NCBI GenBank assembly: GCA_016200085.1
Contig: JACQFL010000052.1
Span: forward strand, 1 to 64,000
DNA length: 64,000 nt
Direction: 5' to 3'
Source: Candidatus Rokuibacteriota bacterium
Lineage (GTDB): Bacteria > Methylomirabilota > Methylomirabilia > Rokubacteriales > CSP1-6
Below are positions 32,032 through 40,899 of this stretch, in pieces (within the stretch, counting starts at the first letter, position 1; every line of letters begins with the position of its first letter). Below the pieces are notes generated by a model. That model was not told the origin of the DNA. It was given only the letters and a program-made list of their open reading frames with translations, and did no database searches. The position numbers were made by a program, and so were the translations under genes.

Positions 32032-32670
32032 TCACGCCTCCCACGCATACTTGCCCACCAGCTTGACGAACATGCACTCGCCCTGCGGCGTGGTGCGCAT
32101 GATCCCGCCCACGTTCTCCACCAGGGTGAGGGTCTGGCCGCCCGCGTCCCCGATGGGCAGCACCATCCGCCCGCCGGGAGCGAGCTGCTCGCAGAGCGGC
32201 GGCGGCACGGCCGGGCCGCCGGCCGCGATGAGGATTCTATCGAAGGGGGCCTCGTCGGGCCAGCCGAGCGTGCCGTTGCCGACGCGGACCCAGACGTTCG
32301 TGTAGCCGAGGGCTTCCAGCGTGGCGCGCGCGCGCGTGGCCAGCGCGGGCAGCCGCTCGATCGAGCAGACCCTCCGCGCCAGCTCGGCGAGCACGGCGGT
32401 CTGGAAGCCCGAGCCCGTGCCGACCTCGAGGACCTTCTCGTGGCCGCTGAGCTCGAGGAGCGACGTCATGAGGCCCACGATGTACGGCTGGGAGATCGTC
32501 TGCTGCTCGCCGATGGGAAGCGGATGATCGCCGTACGCCCGATTGCGCAGCGCCTCGGGCACGAACAGGTGCCGCGGCACCCGCCGCATGGCGGCCAGCA
32601 CGCGCTCGTCGGTGATCCCGCGGCGAACGAGGTGATCCTCCACCATGCGCTCCCGCTCGCGGTCAAACAT
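32032..32670 (-). CDS. pcm: Protein-L-isoaspartate O-methyltransferase
   Basis: A 212-residue SAM-dependent methyltransferase that repairs isoaspartyl residues in damaged proteins. Motifs are the substrate loop GEQQTISQPYIVGLMTSLL, the SAM motif I VLEVGTGSGFQTAVLAEL and post-motif FDRILIAAGGPAVP. The start is ATG 32670. It follows surE with an 18-base gap, the same pairing as in E. coli, where both genes serve stationary-phase survival. Confidence 0.95.
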   Translation of the reverse strand: MFDRERERMVEDHLVRRGITDERVLAAMRRVPRHLFVPEALRNRAYGDHPLPIGEQQTISQPYIVGLMTSLLELSGHEKVLEVGTGSGFQTAVLAELARRVCSIERLPALATRARATLEALGYTNVWVRVGNGTLGWPDEAPFDRILIAAGGPAVPPPLCEQLAPGGRMVLPIGDAGGQTLTLVENVGGIMRTTPQGECMFVKLVGKYAWEA

Positions 32671-32688
32671 CGCAGGGGGCCTCGGTGG

Positions 32689-33477
32689 TCATTCGGTCGC
32701 GCTCCGGCGGTGCTTTCGAGCGGGATCCCGAAGCAGCTGGGCGGTCAGCGTGGTGGACCAGTCGGCCATCCCGGCGAGCACGCGGTGGTGGGTCAGGTCC
32801 AGGTGCACCGGCGTGAGCGAGACGTAGCCGTCGTGCACCGCGGCCATGTCCGTACCCTCGGGCTCGTGCCACTGCGGCTCCCCCCCGCCGATCCAGTAGA
32901 AGGCCCGGCCCCGCGGGTCGGTGTGCTCGACGATCTTTTCCTCGTACACGCGATGCCCGAGCCGGGCCACCCGCACCCCCTTGGCGACGCCGGGCGGTAC
33001 GTTCACGTTCAGCAGCGTCTGCCTCGGCAGTCCCTCGACCAGGAGGCGCGTGGCGACCAGGCGCGCCACGCGCCCGGCCTCGGCGAGGTCGCCGTCGGCG
33101 AGCAGCGAGATCGCCACCGACGGCACGCCGAGCAGCGTGCCTTCCATCGCTGCCGACACCGTGCCGGAGTACGTCACGTCGTCGGCGAGGTTCGAGCCGT
33201 GGTTGATGCCGGAGGCCACCAGGGCCGGGCGCTCGGGCAGGAAGCCGAGCACGCCGAGGTTGACGCAGTCCGAGGGCGTGCCGTTGACGGCGAACCACCG
33301 CTCGCGGACCCGGTCGACCTTCAGCGGCCGGTGCAGGGTGAGCGCGTGCCCGCACGCGCTCTGCTCACGCTCGGGGGCGATCACCCAGACCTCGCCGAGA
33401 TCCTCGAGCGCCGCGGCCAGCGCGGCGAGGCCCGCCGCGTGCACGCCGTCGTCGTTGGTCACGAGAATGATGGCCAT
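32689..33477 (-). CDS. surE: 5'/3'-nucleotidase SurE
   Basis: A 262-residue SurE phosphatase. The metal site is [11 protein letters not shown] (D8, D9), with S39-type residues in [12 protein letters not shown] and an Asn in [26 protein letters not shown]. It dephosphorylates nucleoside monophosphates and short polyphosphate. The start is ATG 33477, close downstream of tRNA-Pro(GGG). It is the first protein gene of the surE-pcm-acyP-nlpD-rpoS run. Confidence 0.96.
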   Translation of the reverse strand: MAIILVTNDDGVHAAGLAALAAALEDLGEVWVIAPEREQSACGHALTLHRPLKVDRVRERWFAVNGTPSDCVNLGVLGFLPERPALVASGINHGSNLADDVTYSGTVSAAMEGTLLGVPSVAISLLADGDLAEAGRVARLVATRLLVEGLPRQTLLNVNVPPGVAKGVRVARLGHRVYEEKIVEHTDPRGRAFYWIGGGEPQWHEPEGTDMAAVHDGYVSLTPVHLDLTHHRVLAGMADWSTTLTAQLLRDPARKHRRSATE

Positions 33478-33508
33478 CGGGGGGAGGCTACATCAGGGGA
33501 GGTGAAAA

Positions 33509-33586
<78 letters not shown>

Positions 33587-33626
33587 ACCAGACGAGCCCT
33601 GATTGTCGCAGAAAGACCGGCCGCCT

Positions 33627-33983
33627 TCAAGGCGCGAGTCGCGCGCGCAGCGCGCTCAGGCGGTCGCGGATCCTCTTCAGCGCGTTGGCGTAGGTGGTCT
33701 CGCGCAGCCCGAGATCGAGCTGGTCCGTCGCCCTGCGCGACTCGGCGAGCAGGCGCTTCTTGGCGCCCTCCAGCGTCAGGCGGTCCTCGTAGAGCAGGGT
33801 CTTGATACGGGTGACCAGCTCGACGTCGCGCCGGCGGTACACCCGCTGGCCGGCCTCGTTCTTCTTCGGGCGGAGCAGCTTGAACTCGGATTCCCAGTAG
33901 CGGAGCACGTACGCCGGCACCCCGGTGATCGACTCCACCTCGCCGATCCGGTAGTACAGCTTCTCCGGCGCGTCCGTGACCAT
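33627..33983 (-). CDS. MerR-family regulator
   Basis: A 118-residue MerR-type DNA-binding protein. The winged helix spans about residues 8-75 (KLYYRIGEVESITGVPAYVLRYWE, then RPKKNEAGQRVYRRRDVELV). A short coiled helix follows (ANALKRIRDRLSALRARL). There are no C-terminal cysteines, so it is not a metal or redox sensor of the classical type. Its ATG (33983) follows the IHF-alpha-like gene by 8 bases. This ihfA-merR pairing is common in bacteria; the targets are unknown. Confidence 0.9.
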   Translation of the reverse strand: MVTDAPEKLYYRIGEVESITGVPAYVLRYWESEFKLLRPKKNEAGQRVYRRRDVELVTRIKTLLYEDRLTLEGAKKRLLAESRRATDQLDLGLRETTYANALKRIRDRLSALRARLAP

Positions 33984-33991
33984 TCCGCCGG

Positions 33992-34276
33992 TCACGCGGG
34001 CTGCTGCTGGTTGATCCGTTGCTTGAGCCCCTTGCTCGGCTTGAACGTCAGGACCTTGCGGGCGGTGATCTCGATGCTCTCGCCGGTCTGCGGATTGCGC
34101 CCGCGCCGTGAAGCCTTGCGCCGGATCCGGAAGTGCCCGAAGCCCACGATCTTCACGTCCTCGGACTTCTCGAAGCAGCGGAAGATGATGTCGAAGACCG
34201 ACTCGACCACCGACGCCGACTGCCGCTTGGACAGCCCGTGCGCCGCGACAGCGTTGACGAGATCGTTCTTGGTCAC
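33992..34276 (-). CDS. ihfA: HU/IHF-family DNA-binding protein (IHF alpha type)
   Basis: A 94-residue nucleoid protein starting at GTG 34276. The dimerisation helices (TKNDLVNAVAAHGLSKRQ, VVESVFDIIFRCFEKSED) precede the DNA-contacting ribbon VKIVGFGHFRIRRKASRRGRNPQTGESI, with the intercalating proline in RNPQTG. The adjacent merR gene supports the alpha-subunit assignment. A second, IHF-beta-like copy lies at 46842-47117, so a heterodimer can form. Confidence 0.9.
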   Translation of the reverse strand: MTKNDLVNAVAAHGLSKRQSASVVESVFDIIFRCFEKSEDVKIVGFGHFRIRRKASRRGRNPQTGESIEITARKVLTFKPSKGLKQRINQQQPA

Positions 34277-34304
34277 CGGGGAACGTCACCTCCTCGCGCC
34301 GTCG

Positions 34305-35447
34305 TCATTCCTTGCCGGACCCCACGAACGGCTTGTAGCCCTTCGCCTCCAGCTCGCGCATGGCGGCCACCGCCGAGGCGCGGTCGGCGAAGCCGGCCAC
34401 GCGCACGCGGTAAAGCGTCTCGCCGCCCCCGCCCGTCGCCGCCGGCTCCGGCGCCGGCGCCGGGGCCTTCGCGCCGCCCACCACACGCCTCACCTGCACG
34501 CGCAGCCCGTCGGCCGCGAGATCCTTCGAGAGCGAGACCGCTTCGGGCAGGGGCAGGCTGGGGCGCACCACGTAGCCGCCCGCGGTGTCCGGATCCGCGG
34601 CCAGGCCCTTCGCCGCCAGCTTCGCCCGCACCTCGCTCGCGGAACCGCCGGAGACGTGGATGTCGTACCGGTCGACCGGGCCACTCGCCGCGACGGCCTT
34701 CGCCGGGCGCGGTGCGGCTGCCGACGCCCCGCCCTTGACGGACTCCTCGACGCGGTACTTCTGCTCGCGCAGGCTCGCGGCCACGCGCTGCGCCGTCGCC
34801 GGATCCCGGAACGCGCCGACCTGCACCCAGTAGCCACCCGTCGCCTTCGCGCTGGTGGCCACGACGGGCCTGGTCGCTGCACGCTTGGGCTCGCCCCCCT
34901 TGGCCGGCCGTGGCTTGTCCGTCGGGCGGAGGGCCGTGGGCGGCTTCGGCGCGTCGGCCGGCGGCGACGCCGGACGGGTGAGCGTGGACGGGGCGGGCGG
35001 AGGCGTCGCCTGCGCGATCTTCGGCGCCGGCGCGGGCGGGATCGTCTCGACGATCTTCGGGGCCGGCGTGGTTGCCGCCGGAGCGGCCCGCGCGACCGCC
35101 GGCACCGTCGCGGAGGGCGTCACGACAGGTCGTGGGGCGGGGACCGCCGTCGCGGTGCTCTCGGGGACCGCCGCCACGGAGGCGGTCTCGGGCTTGTCGG
35201 TCGCCTTGCGCGCGGGCGCCGCCGGCATGGTCGTGGTGGTGGAGGCCTGCTCGAGCACGTACGGCACGGTGAAAGCGCCCACCACGCCGACGATCAAGAT
35301 CACCAGGACGACACGGAACCACAGCGCCGAGAAGATGCTGCGGGGCTGCTCCTCGCCGTACTCCCCCTGCTCGACGTCAGCCTCGGCGAGCTCGGGCTCT
35401 TCGCGCTCGGGACTCACGACCGTTCCGCTCGCGTCATGCCGCAGCAT
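34305..35447 (-). CDS. SPOR-domain membrane protein
   Basis: A 380-residue envelope protein. It has a cytoplasmic acidic N-terminus (about 40 residues), one transmembrane helix (residues about 43-65, FRVVLVILIVGVVGAFTVPYVL), and a long proline-alanine-threonine linker. Three SPOR-like units follow, starting YWVQVGAFRDPATAQR, YDIHVSGGSASEVRAK and YRVRVAGFADRASAVA. SPOR domains bind denuded glycan strands at the septum, so this is probably an FtsN/DedD-like division protein. The linker composition makes its exact length less meaningful. Confidence 0.85.
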   Translation of the reverse strand: MLRHDASGTVVSPEREEPELAEADVEQGEYGEEQPRSIFSALWFRVVLVILIVGVVGAFTVPYVLEQASTTTTMPAAPARKATDKPETASVAAVPESTATAVPAPRPVVTPSATVPAVARAAPAATTPAPKIVETIPPAPAPKIAQATPPPAPSTLTRPASPPADAPKPPTALRPTDKPRPAKGGEPKRAATRPVVATSAKATGGYWVQVGAFRDPATAQRVAASLREQKYRVEESVKGGASAAAPRPAKAVAASGPVDRYDIHVSGGSASEVRAKLAAKGLAADPDTAGGYVVRPSLPLPEAVSLSKDLAADGLRVQVRRVVGGAKAPAPAPEPAATGGGGETLYRVRVAGFADRASAVAAMRELEAKGYKPFVGSGKE

Positions 35448-35478
35448 GTTAGCACGGTCGTTGGCGTTTTCGCTCCCC

Positions 35479-36354
35479 TCACGGCCGATTTTTTGCGAAG
35501 GCCAGATCGCCCACGAGGACCTCGGCGGCGCTGCCGGTGTCGTTGGCGTCGGTCATGAGCGCGAGGGTGCCGACGCGGGGCGGCGCCTGACCGAAGAGGG
35601 CCTGGTAGTCCGCGGCGACGTTGCGTTCGAAGCGCTGCCACGTCCCGAGCTCGGCGTGCCCGGAGGCCACCACGATGATCCTGACGTTCTCGGCCTTCGG
35701 ACTCGTCAGCCGCGTGCCCACCGGGGCCGTCGTGTCCCACACGTACCCGATCACCTCGCTCTGCGTGCGTGGCGAGGGCCAGCGTGGAAAGACCACGTAG
35801 AGCTGGGCGGCCTCGTCGTCGGTACGCCGCTCCCGCACGTCGCCCCCCGCCGGGAGCCGCACGGCCTTCCACGCCCAGGTCAGCCGCGGGAACTCCGCGA
35901 GGTCGATCACCACGCTCCGGTAGAGCGCGAACGAGCCGCCCTCCGTCCGCATCCGCAACGCCACCCCGGCCTCGCTGCGCACCAGCTCGACCTCGCCGTG
36001 ACCGCTGAACTGCCACAGCTCCCAGCCCGGCGGCACGCCCTCGGCGGGCAAGCGCGGCGGAACCTCGTCGGCCAGGGGGACGCGCAGCCGGCCCTGGGCG
36101 TCGGCCACGAGCGGTCGCTTGCCCCGCTCGGCCGGGGTGGCGGCCGCGCTCGTCACCGGACTCATGCGCGACAGCGGGATGGAGCGCAGCGAGTGGCCCG
36201 CGCTCACAGCGCGCTCCTCGGCCCGCCCGGCGGCCCCGAGGTAGAAGGCGCGATGGCGCGGGGAGGCCAGCACCACCACGAGGGCGGCCGCCACGAGCAC
36301 GGCGACGATGATGGCGGCCTCTTTGGCGCGCCCCCGCCGCCGCGCGCGCCTCAT
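35479..36354 (-). CDS. DUF3047 protein with N-terminal membrane anchor
   Basis: A 291-residue protein. The N-terminus is very basic, followed by one hydrophobic helix (EAAIIVAVLVAAALVVVLA). The DUF3047 domain covers about residues 85-290, with WELWQFSGHGEVELV, LTWAWKAVRLP and the hallmark DDEAAQLYVVFPRWP. It should face the periplasm. The fold resembles a carbohydrate-binding jelly roll, but the function is not known. Start ATG 36354 overlaps the der stop (ATGA). Confidence 0.8.
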   Translation of the reverse strand: MRRARRRGRAKEAAIIVAVLVAAALVVVLASPRHRAFYLGAAGRAEERAVSAGHSLRSIPLSRMSPVTSAAATPAERGKRPLVADAQGRLRVPLADEVPPRLPAEGVPPGWELWQFSGHGEVELVRSEAGVALRMRTEGGSFALYRSVVIDLAEFPRLTWAWKAVRLPAGGDVRERRTDDEAAQLYVVFPRWPSPRTQSEVIGYVWDTTAPVGTRLTSPKAENVRIIVVASGHAELGTWQRFERNVAADYQALFGQAPPRVGTLALMTDANDTGSAAEVLVGDLAFAKNRP

Positions 36355-37727
36355 CGTCGCGCCCCTGACCGGCGGGCCTGGCGGCCGACCGCCTTGCGGA
36401 GCGAGAGCCGGATCGGCGACCCCGTGAAGCCGAAGGCCTCGCGGAGCGCGCGCGTGAGGTAACGCTCGTACGAGAAGTGGACGTCGTCCGGCCGGTTGAC
36501 CCGGACGCCGAAGGTCGGCGGGCCGACGCCGACCTGGGCCGCCGACTGGATGGTGAGCGGCACGCCCCGGATCGAGATCGGCCGCCGTGCGAGAGCCGCC
36601 TGCAGCGTCTCCAGCACCTCGATGGTCGGCACCCGCCGGCGCGCCGCGGCCGCGACCTCGTCGACGGCCGCGAAGAGCTCGCGCAGGCCCCGCCCGGTGA
36701 CGGCCGAGGTGAAGCAGACCGGCGCGTAGTCGAGGAAAGCCAGCCGGTCGTGGATCTGCTCGACCACTTCCGCCTTCCGGATCAACCCGGGCGGGACCAG
36801 GTCCCACTTGTTGACCGCGATCACGACGGCGCGGCCCGCCTCGTGCGCGTAGCCGGCGATGTGGGCGTCCTGCGCCGTCACGCCGTCCGACGCGTCGAGC
36901 ACCACCACCGCGACCTGGCAGCGCTCCAGGCTCTTGAGCGCCATGACCACGGCCAGCTTCTCGAGGGCCTCGGTCACGCGCCCCTTGCGGCGGATGCCCG
37001 CGGTGTCGATGAGCACGTAGGGCCGGCGGTCGACGACGATCGCGGTGTCGACGGCATCGCGCGTGGTGCCGGGGATCGAGTCGACGAGCACGCGCTCGGC
37101 CCCGACCATCGCGTTGACGAGGGAGGACTTGCCGACGTTGGGCCGGCCCACGATCGCGATCCCGACCGCGCTCTCGAGCGCCAGGGCCGCCGGCGCCGGC
37201 GGGCCCGACGGCCGCGGCGACACGGCCCGCACCCGCTCCAGCATCTCGGCGACGCCGCGACCGTGCTCCGACGACACCGCGATCGGCTCGCCGAAGCCGA
37301 GCCGGTAGAACTCGCCGAGCGCCGCCTCCTGCGCCGCACCCTCGACCTTGTTGACCACGAGCACCACGGGACGGCTCGAGCGATGCAGGAGCCCGGCGAT
37401 CTCGCTGTCCAGCCCGGTGACGCCGTCGCGCGCGTCGACGAGAAACAGCACGAGGTCCGCCTCGTCGATGGCCACGAGCACCTGTCGGCGCACACCCTCG
37501 ATCAGCGGCTCCTCGGAGAGCGGATCGAACCCGCCGGTGTCGACCACCGTGGCCTGCCAGCGCTCGAACTCCAGCCGGCCGTACAGCCGATCGCGCGTCA
37601 CGCCGGCCACGTCGCGCACGAGCGCCCGCCGGCGGCCCACCAGGCGGTTGAAGAGCGTGGACTTGCCGACGTTCGGCCGCCCGACGATGGCGAGCACGGG
37701 GCGGACGACGGACTCCGTGGAGGTCAC
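36351..37727 (-). CDS. der: Ribosome-assembly GTPase Der (EngA)
   Basis: A 458-residue tandem GTPase for 50S subunit assembly. The first G domain starts AIVGRPNVGKSTLFNRL near residue 13, with DTGGFDP and NKVE. The second starts AIVGRPNVGKSSLVNAM near residue 190, with DTAGIRRKG and NKWD. A C-terminal KH-like domain follows (LTIQSAAQVGVGPPTFGVRVN, then YERYLTRALREAFGFTGSPI). The start is GTG 37727 in a GTGA overlap with the upstream gene. Confidence 0.96.
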   Translation of the reverse strand: MTSTESVVRPVLAIVGRPNVGKSTLFNRLVGRRRALVRDVAGVTRDRLYGRLEFERWQATVVDTGGFDPLSEEPLIEGVRRQVLVAIDEADLVLFLVDARDGVTGLDSEIAGLLHRSSRPVVLVVNKVEGAAQEAALGEFYRLGFGEPIAVSSEHGRGVAEMLERVRAVSPRPSGPPAPAALALESAVGIAIVGRPNVGKSSLVNAMVGAERVLVDSIPGTTRDAVDTAIVVDRRPYVLIDTAGIRRKGRVTEALEKLAVVMALKSLERCQVAVVVLDASDGVTAQDAHIAGYAHEAGRAVVIAVNKWDLVPPGLIRKAEVVEQIHDRLAFLDYAPVCFTSAVTGRGLRELFAAVDEVAAAARRRVPTIEVLETLQAALARRPISIRGVPLTIQSAAQVGVGPPTFGVRVNRPDDVHFSYERYLTRALREAFGFTGSPIRLSLRKAVGRQARRSGARR

Positions 37728-39046
37728 GAGCCGAGCAGCGCCCGGAGCAGGGCCGCCGGCTCCGCGGGCACGACGCGCACCCGCGCGCCGAGGTCGCGCG
37801 CGAGATCGGCGGGCGTGAGATCGTCCAGGAAGACCCCGTCGCTCTCGCGCACGGCAACCGCCGGCAGCATGATCTCGTCGCCGGGGTCGTCGAGCGCGGC
37901 GAGTGTCCGGCGGATGTCCGCGCCCGCGAGCAGGCCCGCGACCCCGATGGCCTCACCGAAGAGCACGTTGGGCACGGCCACCACGCGCGCGGCCACCTGC
38001 TGCGCCGTCAGGGGCGCGACCAGGCGCGCCATCCGCGGGGCGTACAGCGTGCCGGTGACGATCGTCGGCCGCCGTGGCGAGGCCGGCCGCGGGCGCGCGC
38101 GCCGCGCCGCGAGAGCCCAGCCGTCCTCGAAGCGTCGCACCAGGCCGATGCCGTCCTCGGCGATCCGGAAACCCTCGTACGCCTCCGCCGGCGGCAGCGG
38201 CCGGCCGGCGAGCAGGTAGATCTCGTCGCCGAGGAAGACGAAGCGGCTGGCCAGGCCCCCCAGGAACGTCGCCTGCCAGCCGTGGACGGTGTCGATCAGC
38301 GCCCGCGCCTCGGGCGGGGTCAGCCCTCGCAGCGCGGGCAGCCGCTCGCGATGACGCGTGAGCCCGACGGGCACGATGGCCGTGGTGACGACGTGCGGGT
38401 GCAGCGCCGCCAGGTCGTGGACGGTCCGCCCGAGGTGCGCGCCGTCGTTGAGGTCGGGGCAGAGGACGACCTGGGCGTGCATGTCGATGCCGGCCTTGGC
38501 CAGCCGCTCCATGCGCGGAAGGATCTCCGCGGGCTTGCGCGGGCGACCGAGCAGTCGCGTGCGCAGCGCGGGGTCCGTGGCGTGGACCGAGACGTAGAGC
38601 GGCGACAGCCGCTGCTCCTCGATCCGCGCCAGCTCGGCCTCGTCCAGGTCGCTCAGGGTGATGTAGTTGCCGTGCAGAAACGACAGCCGGAAGTCGTCGT
38701 CCTTGACGTAGAGGCTGCGGCGCAGTCCCTTGGGGTTCTGGTGGATGAAGCAGAACACGCAGGCGTTCCCGCACGTCGCGATCTCCTGCGGTTGCGGGGC
38801 CACCAGCTCCAGCCCGAGGTCGCCGCCGTCGCGGGCGAGCGTGAGGGCGCGCCGGCGGCCGTCGCGCTCCACGGCCAGGCGCAGGCGCGCCCCGGCGGCG
38901 TGGAACTGGAAGTCGATGGCGTCGCGCAGGGCATGGCCGTTGATCTCGAGGATCCGATCGCCCGCCGCCAGCCCCGCCGCCGCCGCCGCGCTCCGGCGGC
39001 GGACGTCGGCGACCACCACACCCTCAGCGGTAGAACGTGGTCTCAC
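37724..39046 (-). CDS. DUF512 PDZ/radical-SAM-like protein
   Basis: A 440-residue protein. A PDZ-like domain spans residues about 5-80 (GVVVADVRRRSAAAAAGLAAGDRILEING). A radical SAM-type segment with CxxxCxxC follows (ATCGNACVFCFIHQNPKGLR), then a TIM-barrel part (YVSVHATDPALRTRLLGR) and the DUF512 C-terminal half (LADSFLP-like GTLYAPRMARLV). The family is widespread and typically sits next to der, as here, but its substrate is not established. The cysteine spacing matches radical SAM enzymes, so an iron-sulphur cluster is expected. Confidence 0.88.
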   Translation of the reverse strand: MRPRSTAEGVVVADVRRRSAAAAAGLAAGDRILEINGHALRDAIDFQFHAAGARLRLAVERDGRRRALTLARDGGDLGLELVAPQPQEIATCGNACVFCFIHQNPKGLRRSLYVKDDDFRLSFLHGNYITLSDLDEAELARIEEQRLSPLYVSVHATDPALRTRLLGRPRKPAEILPRMERLAKAGIDMHAQVVLCPDLNDGAHLGRTVHDLAALHPHVVTTAIVPVGLTRHRERLPALRGLTPPEARALIDTVHGWQATFLGGLASRFVFLGDEIYLLAGRPLPPAEAYEGFRIAEDGIGLVRRFEDGWALAARRARPRPASPRRPTIVTGTLYAPRMARLVAPLTAQQVAARVVAVPNVLFGEAIGVAGLLAGADIRRTLAALDDPGDEIMLPAVAVRESDGVFLDDLTPADLARDLGARVRVVPAEPAALLRALLGS

Positions 39047-39596
39047 GCGACTCCTCGCGCTCCGCGGCCTCGATCGCCTGCAGGTACCGCATCCCCTGCA
39101 CCAGGTACTGGAGCCCGGAGACGATCGTGAAGGCCGCCGCGACCCAGAAGAGCACGGTCTGCGTGCCCGGCATGCGCACGTAGCGCGCGGTGAGCCCGGA
39201 GAGCACGGCGAGGATCTGGAAGAAGGTCGCGGCCTTGCCGGCCCACGTCGGGCGCGGGTGCAGCCGGCCGCCCATGATGTGGATCAGCACCGAGCCGAAG
39301 ACGAGCGTGAGATCGCGGCTGATGACCACGATCGTCAGGGCCTTCGGCAGGAGCCTGAGGTGGGTCAGCGTGAGGAACGTCGCCGTGAGCAGGAGCTTGT
39401 CCGCCAGCGGATCCAGGAAGGCGCCGAGCCGGCTCTGGATGCGCCGCGACCGTGCGACCCAGCCGTCCAGGAGATCGGTCAGGGCGGCGAGGGCGAAGAC
39501 GACGAGGGCCAGGCCGGGCTTCCGGTAGAGGAGGAGCGAGACGATCACCGGAATCAGCAGAATGCGCAGGACAGTCAGCCAGTTAGCCAGGCCCAT
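39024..39596 (-). CDS. pgsA: CDP-diacylglycerol-glycerol-3-phosphate 3-phosphatidyltransferase
   Basis: A 190-residue CDP-alcohol phosphatidyltransferase making phosphatidylglycerol phosphate in the inner membrane. The catalytic motif DGWVARSRRIQSRLGAFLD followed by PLADK matches DGx2ARx8Gx3Dx3D. About five hydrophobic helices are seen, starting with LTVLRILLIPVIVSLLL. It overlaps the following DUF512 gene by 23 bases. The start is ATG 39596. Confidence 0.93.
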   Translation of the reverse strand: MGLANWLTVLRILLIPVIVSLLLYRKPGLALVVFALAALTDLLDGWVARSRRIQSRLGAFLDPLADKLLLTATFLTLTHLRLLPKALTIVVISRDLTLVFGSVLIHIMGGRLHPRPTWAGKAATFFQILAVLSGLTARYVRMPGTQTVLFWVAAAFTIVSGLQYLVQGMRYLQAIEAAEREESRETTFYR

Positions 39597-39609
39597 TGCA
39601 GACGCCAGT

Positions 39610-40899
39610 TTACACTACCTGGAAGCTCCTGAGGGCCCCGAGAACCGCCCCCGGCAGCTCGATCTCGAGCCTGACGTGATCCGGCTCGTCCTGCCGCCCC
39701 AGCACCCGCCCCCGGTCGTAGGCCAGGGCGAGCGCTGCTCCCTCGCCGTGGGGGATGCACAGCGTGATCGCCCGGGCCCCTGGTCTCAGGGTGGCTTCGA
39801 CGGCAGCACGGAGCCGATCGAGCCCGGCGCCCGTGGCCGCCGAGATCGGAATGCCGGCGAAGCGGTCCACCACGGCGTCCAGCCCCGGTCCAGGCTCCAT
39901 CCGGTCGACCTTGTTCAGCGCGAGGATGATCGGGCGGTCGGCGACCTCCAGCTCCGCGAGCAAGGCGTTGACGGCGGCCATGTGCTCGTCGATGGCCGGA
40001 TGGCTCGCGTCCACGACGTGCACGAGCGCGTCGGCGACGGCCAGCTCCTCCAGGGTCGCGCGGAACGCCGCGACCAGCACGTGCGGCAGCTTGCGGATGA
40101 AGCCGACGGTGTCGGTGAGGATGAACGGCGCGTGACCCGCGTCATCGACGAGGCGGGCGGCCGGATCGAGCGTCACGAAGAGCTGATCGTGGGCGACGAG
40201 GTGGGAGCCCGCCAGCCGGTTGAGCAGCGTGGTCTTGCCCGCGTTCGTGTAGCCCACCAGCGCCACGACGGGGACGCCGGCACGCCGGCGGCCCTCGCGC
40301 TGCAGCCGGCGATGCACCTGCACGCGCTGCAGCTCGCGCTTGATCTGCATCACGCGCCGCCGGATCACCCGCCGGTCGGACTCGAGCTGGGTCTCGCCCG
40401 GTCCGCGGGTGCCGATCCCGCCGCCCAGGCGCTCGAGGTGCGTCCACTGGCCGATCAGGCGCGGCAGCAGGTAGGTGAGCTGCGCGAGCTCGACCTGGAG
40501 CTTGCCCTCGGCGGTGCGCGCTCGCTGCGCGAAGATGTCCAGGATGAGCGCGGTGCGGTCGATGACCTTGATCCCGAGCTCCTTCGAGATGTTCCGCTCC
40601 TGGATCGGGCTCAGCGCGTCGTCGCAGACGAAGAGCCGCGCCTTCTGGCGGCTCGCCGCCTCCGCGATCTCCGCGACCTTGCCGCGCCCGAAGTAGAGCG
40701 ACGGCGACGGCGCCTGGCGCTCCTGCATCACGCGCTCCACCACGACCCCGCCGGCGGCGGCGACCAGACCGCTCAGCTCCTCCAGCGACTCCTCGACTTG
40801 CCAGCGCCGCGCGGCGGGCAGCCGGAGCGCGCCGACGATGGCCCGCTCGCGGCCCCGCCACCCGTTGCCGATCATGTGCCCGTTCCGCCGCTCACCCAC
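39610..40899 (-). CDS. hflX: GTPase HflX
   Basis: A 429-residue ribosome-associated GTPase that splits stalled ribosomes. The N-terminal HflX domain contains LYFGRGKVAEIAEA. A coiled glycine-rich linker follows (LGGGIGTRGPGETQLE). The G domain begins VALVGYTNAGKTTLLNRLAG, with DTVGFIRKLP and NKVD. The start is GTG 40899, overlapping miaA by eight bases; ATG 40875 is an alternative. The miaA-hflX order matches many bacteria, though without an hfq gene between them. Confidence 0.94.
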   Translation of the reverse strand: MGERRNGHMIGNGWRGRERAIVGALRLPAARRWQVEESLEELSGLVAAAGGVVVERVMQERQAPSPSLYFGRGKVAEIAEAASRQKARLFVCDDALSPIQERNISKELGIKVIDRTALILDIFAQRARTAEGKLQVELAQLTYLLPRLIGQWTHLERLGGGIGTRGPGETQLESDRRVIRRRVMQIKRELQRVQVHRRLQREGRRRAGVPVVALVGYTNAGKTTLLNRLAGSHLVAHDQLFVTLDPAARLVDDAGHAPFILTDTVGFIRKLPHVLVAAFRATLEELAVADALVHVVDASHPAIDEHMAAVNALLAELEVADRPIILALNKVDRMEPGPGLDAVVDRFAGIPISAATGAGLDRLRAAVEATLRPGARAITLCIPHGEGAALALAYDRGRVLGRQDEPDHVRLEIELPGAVLGALRSFQVV

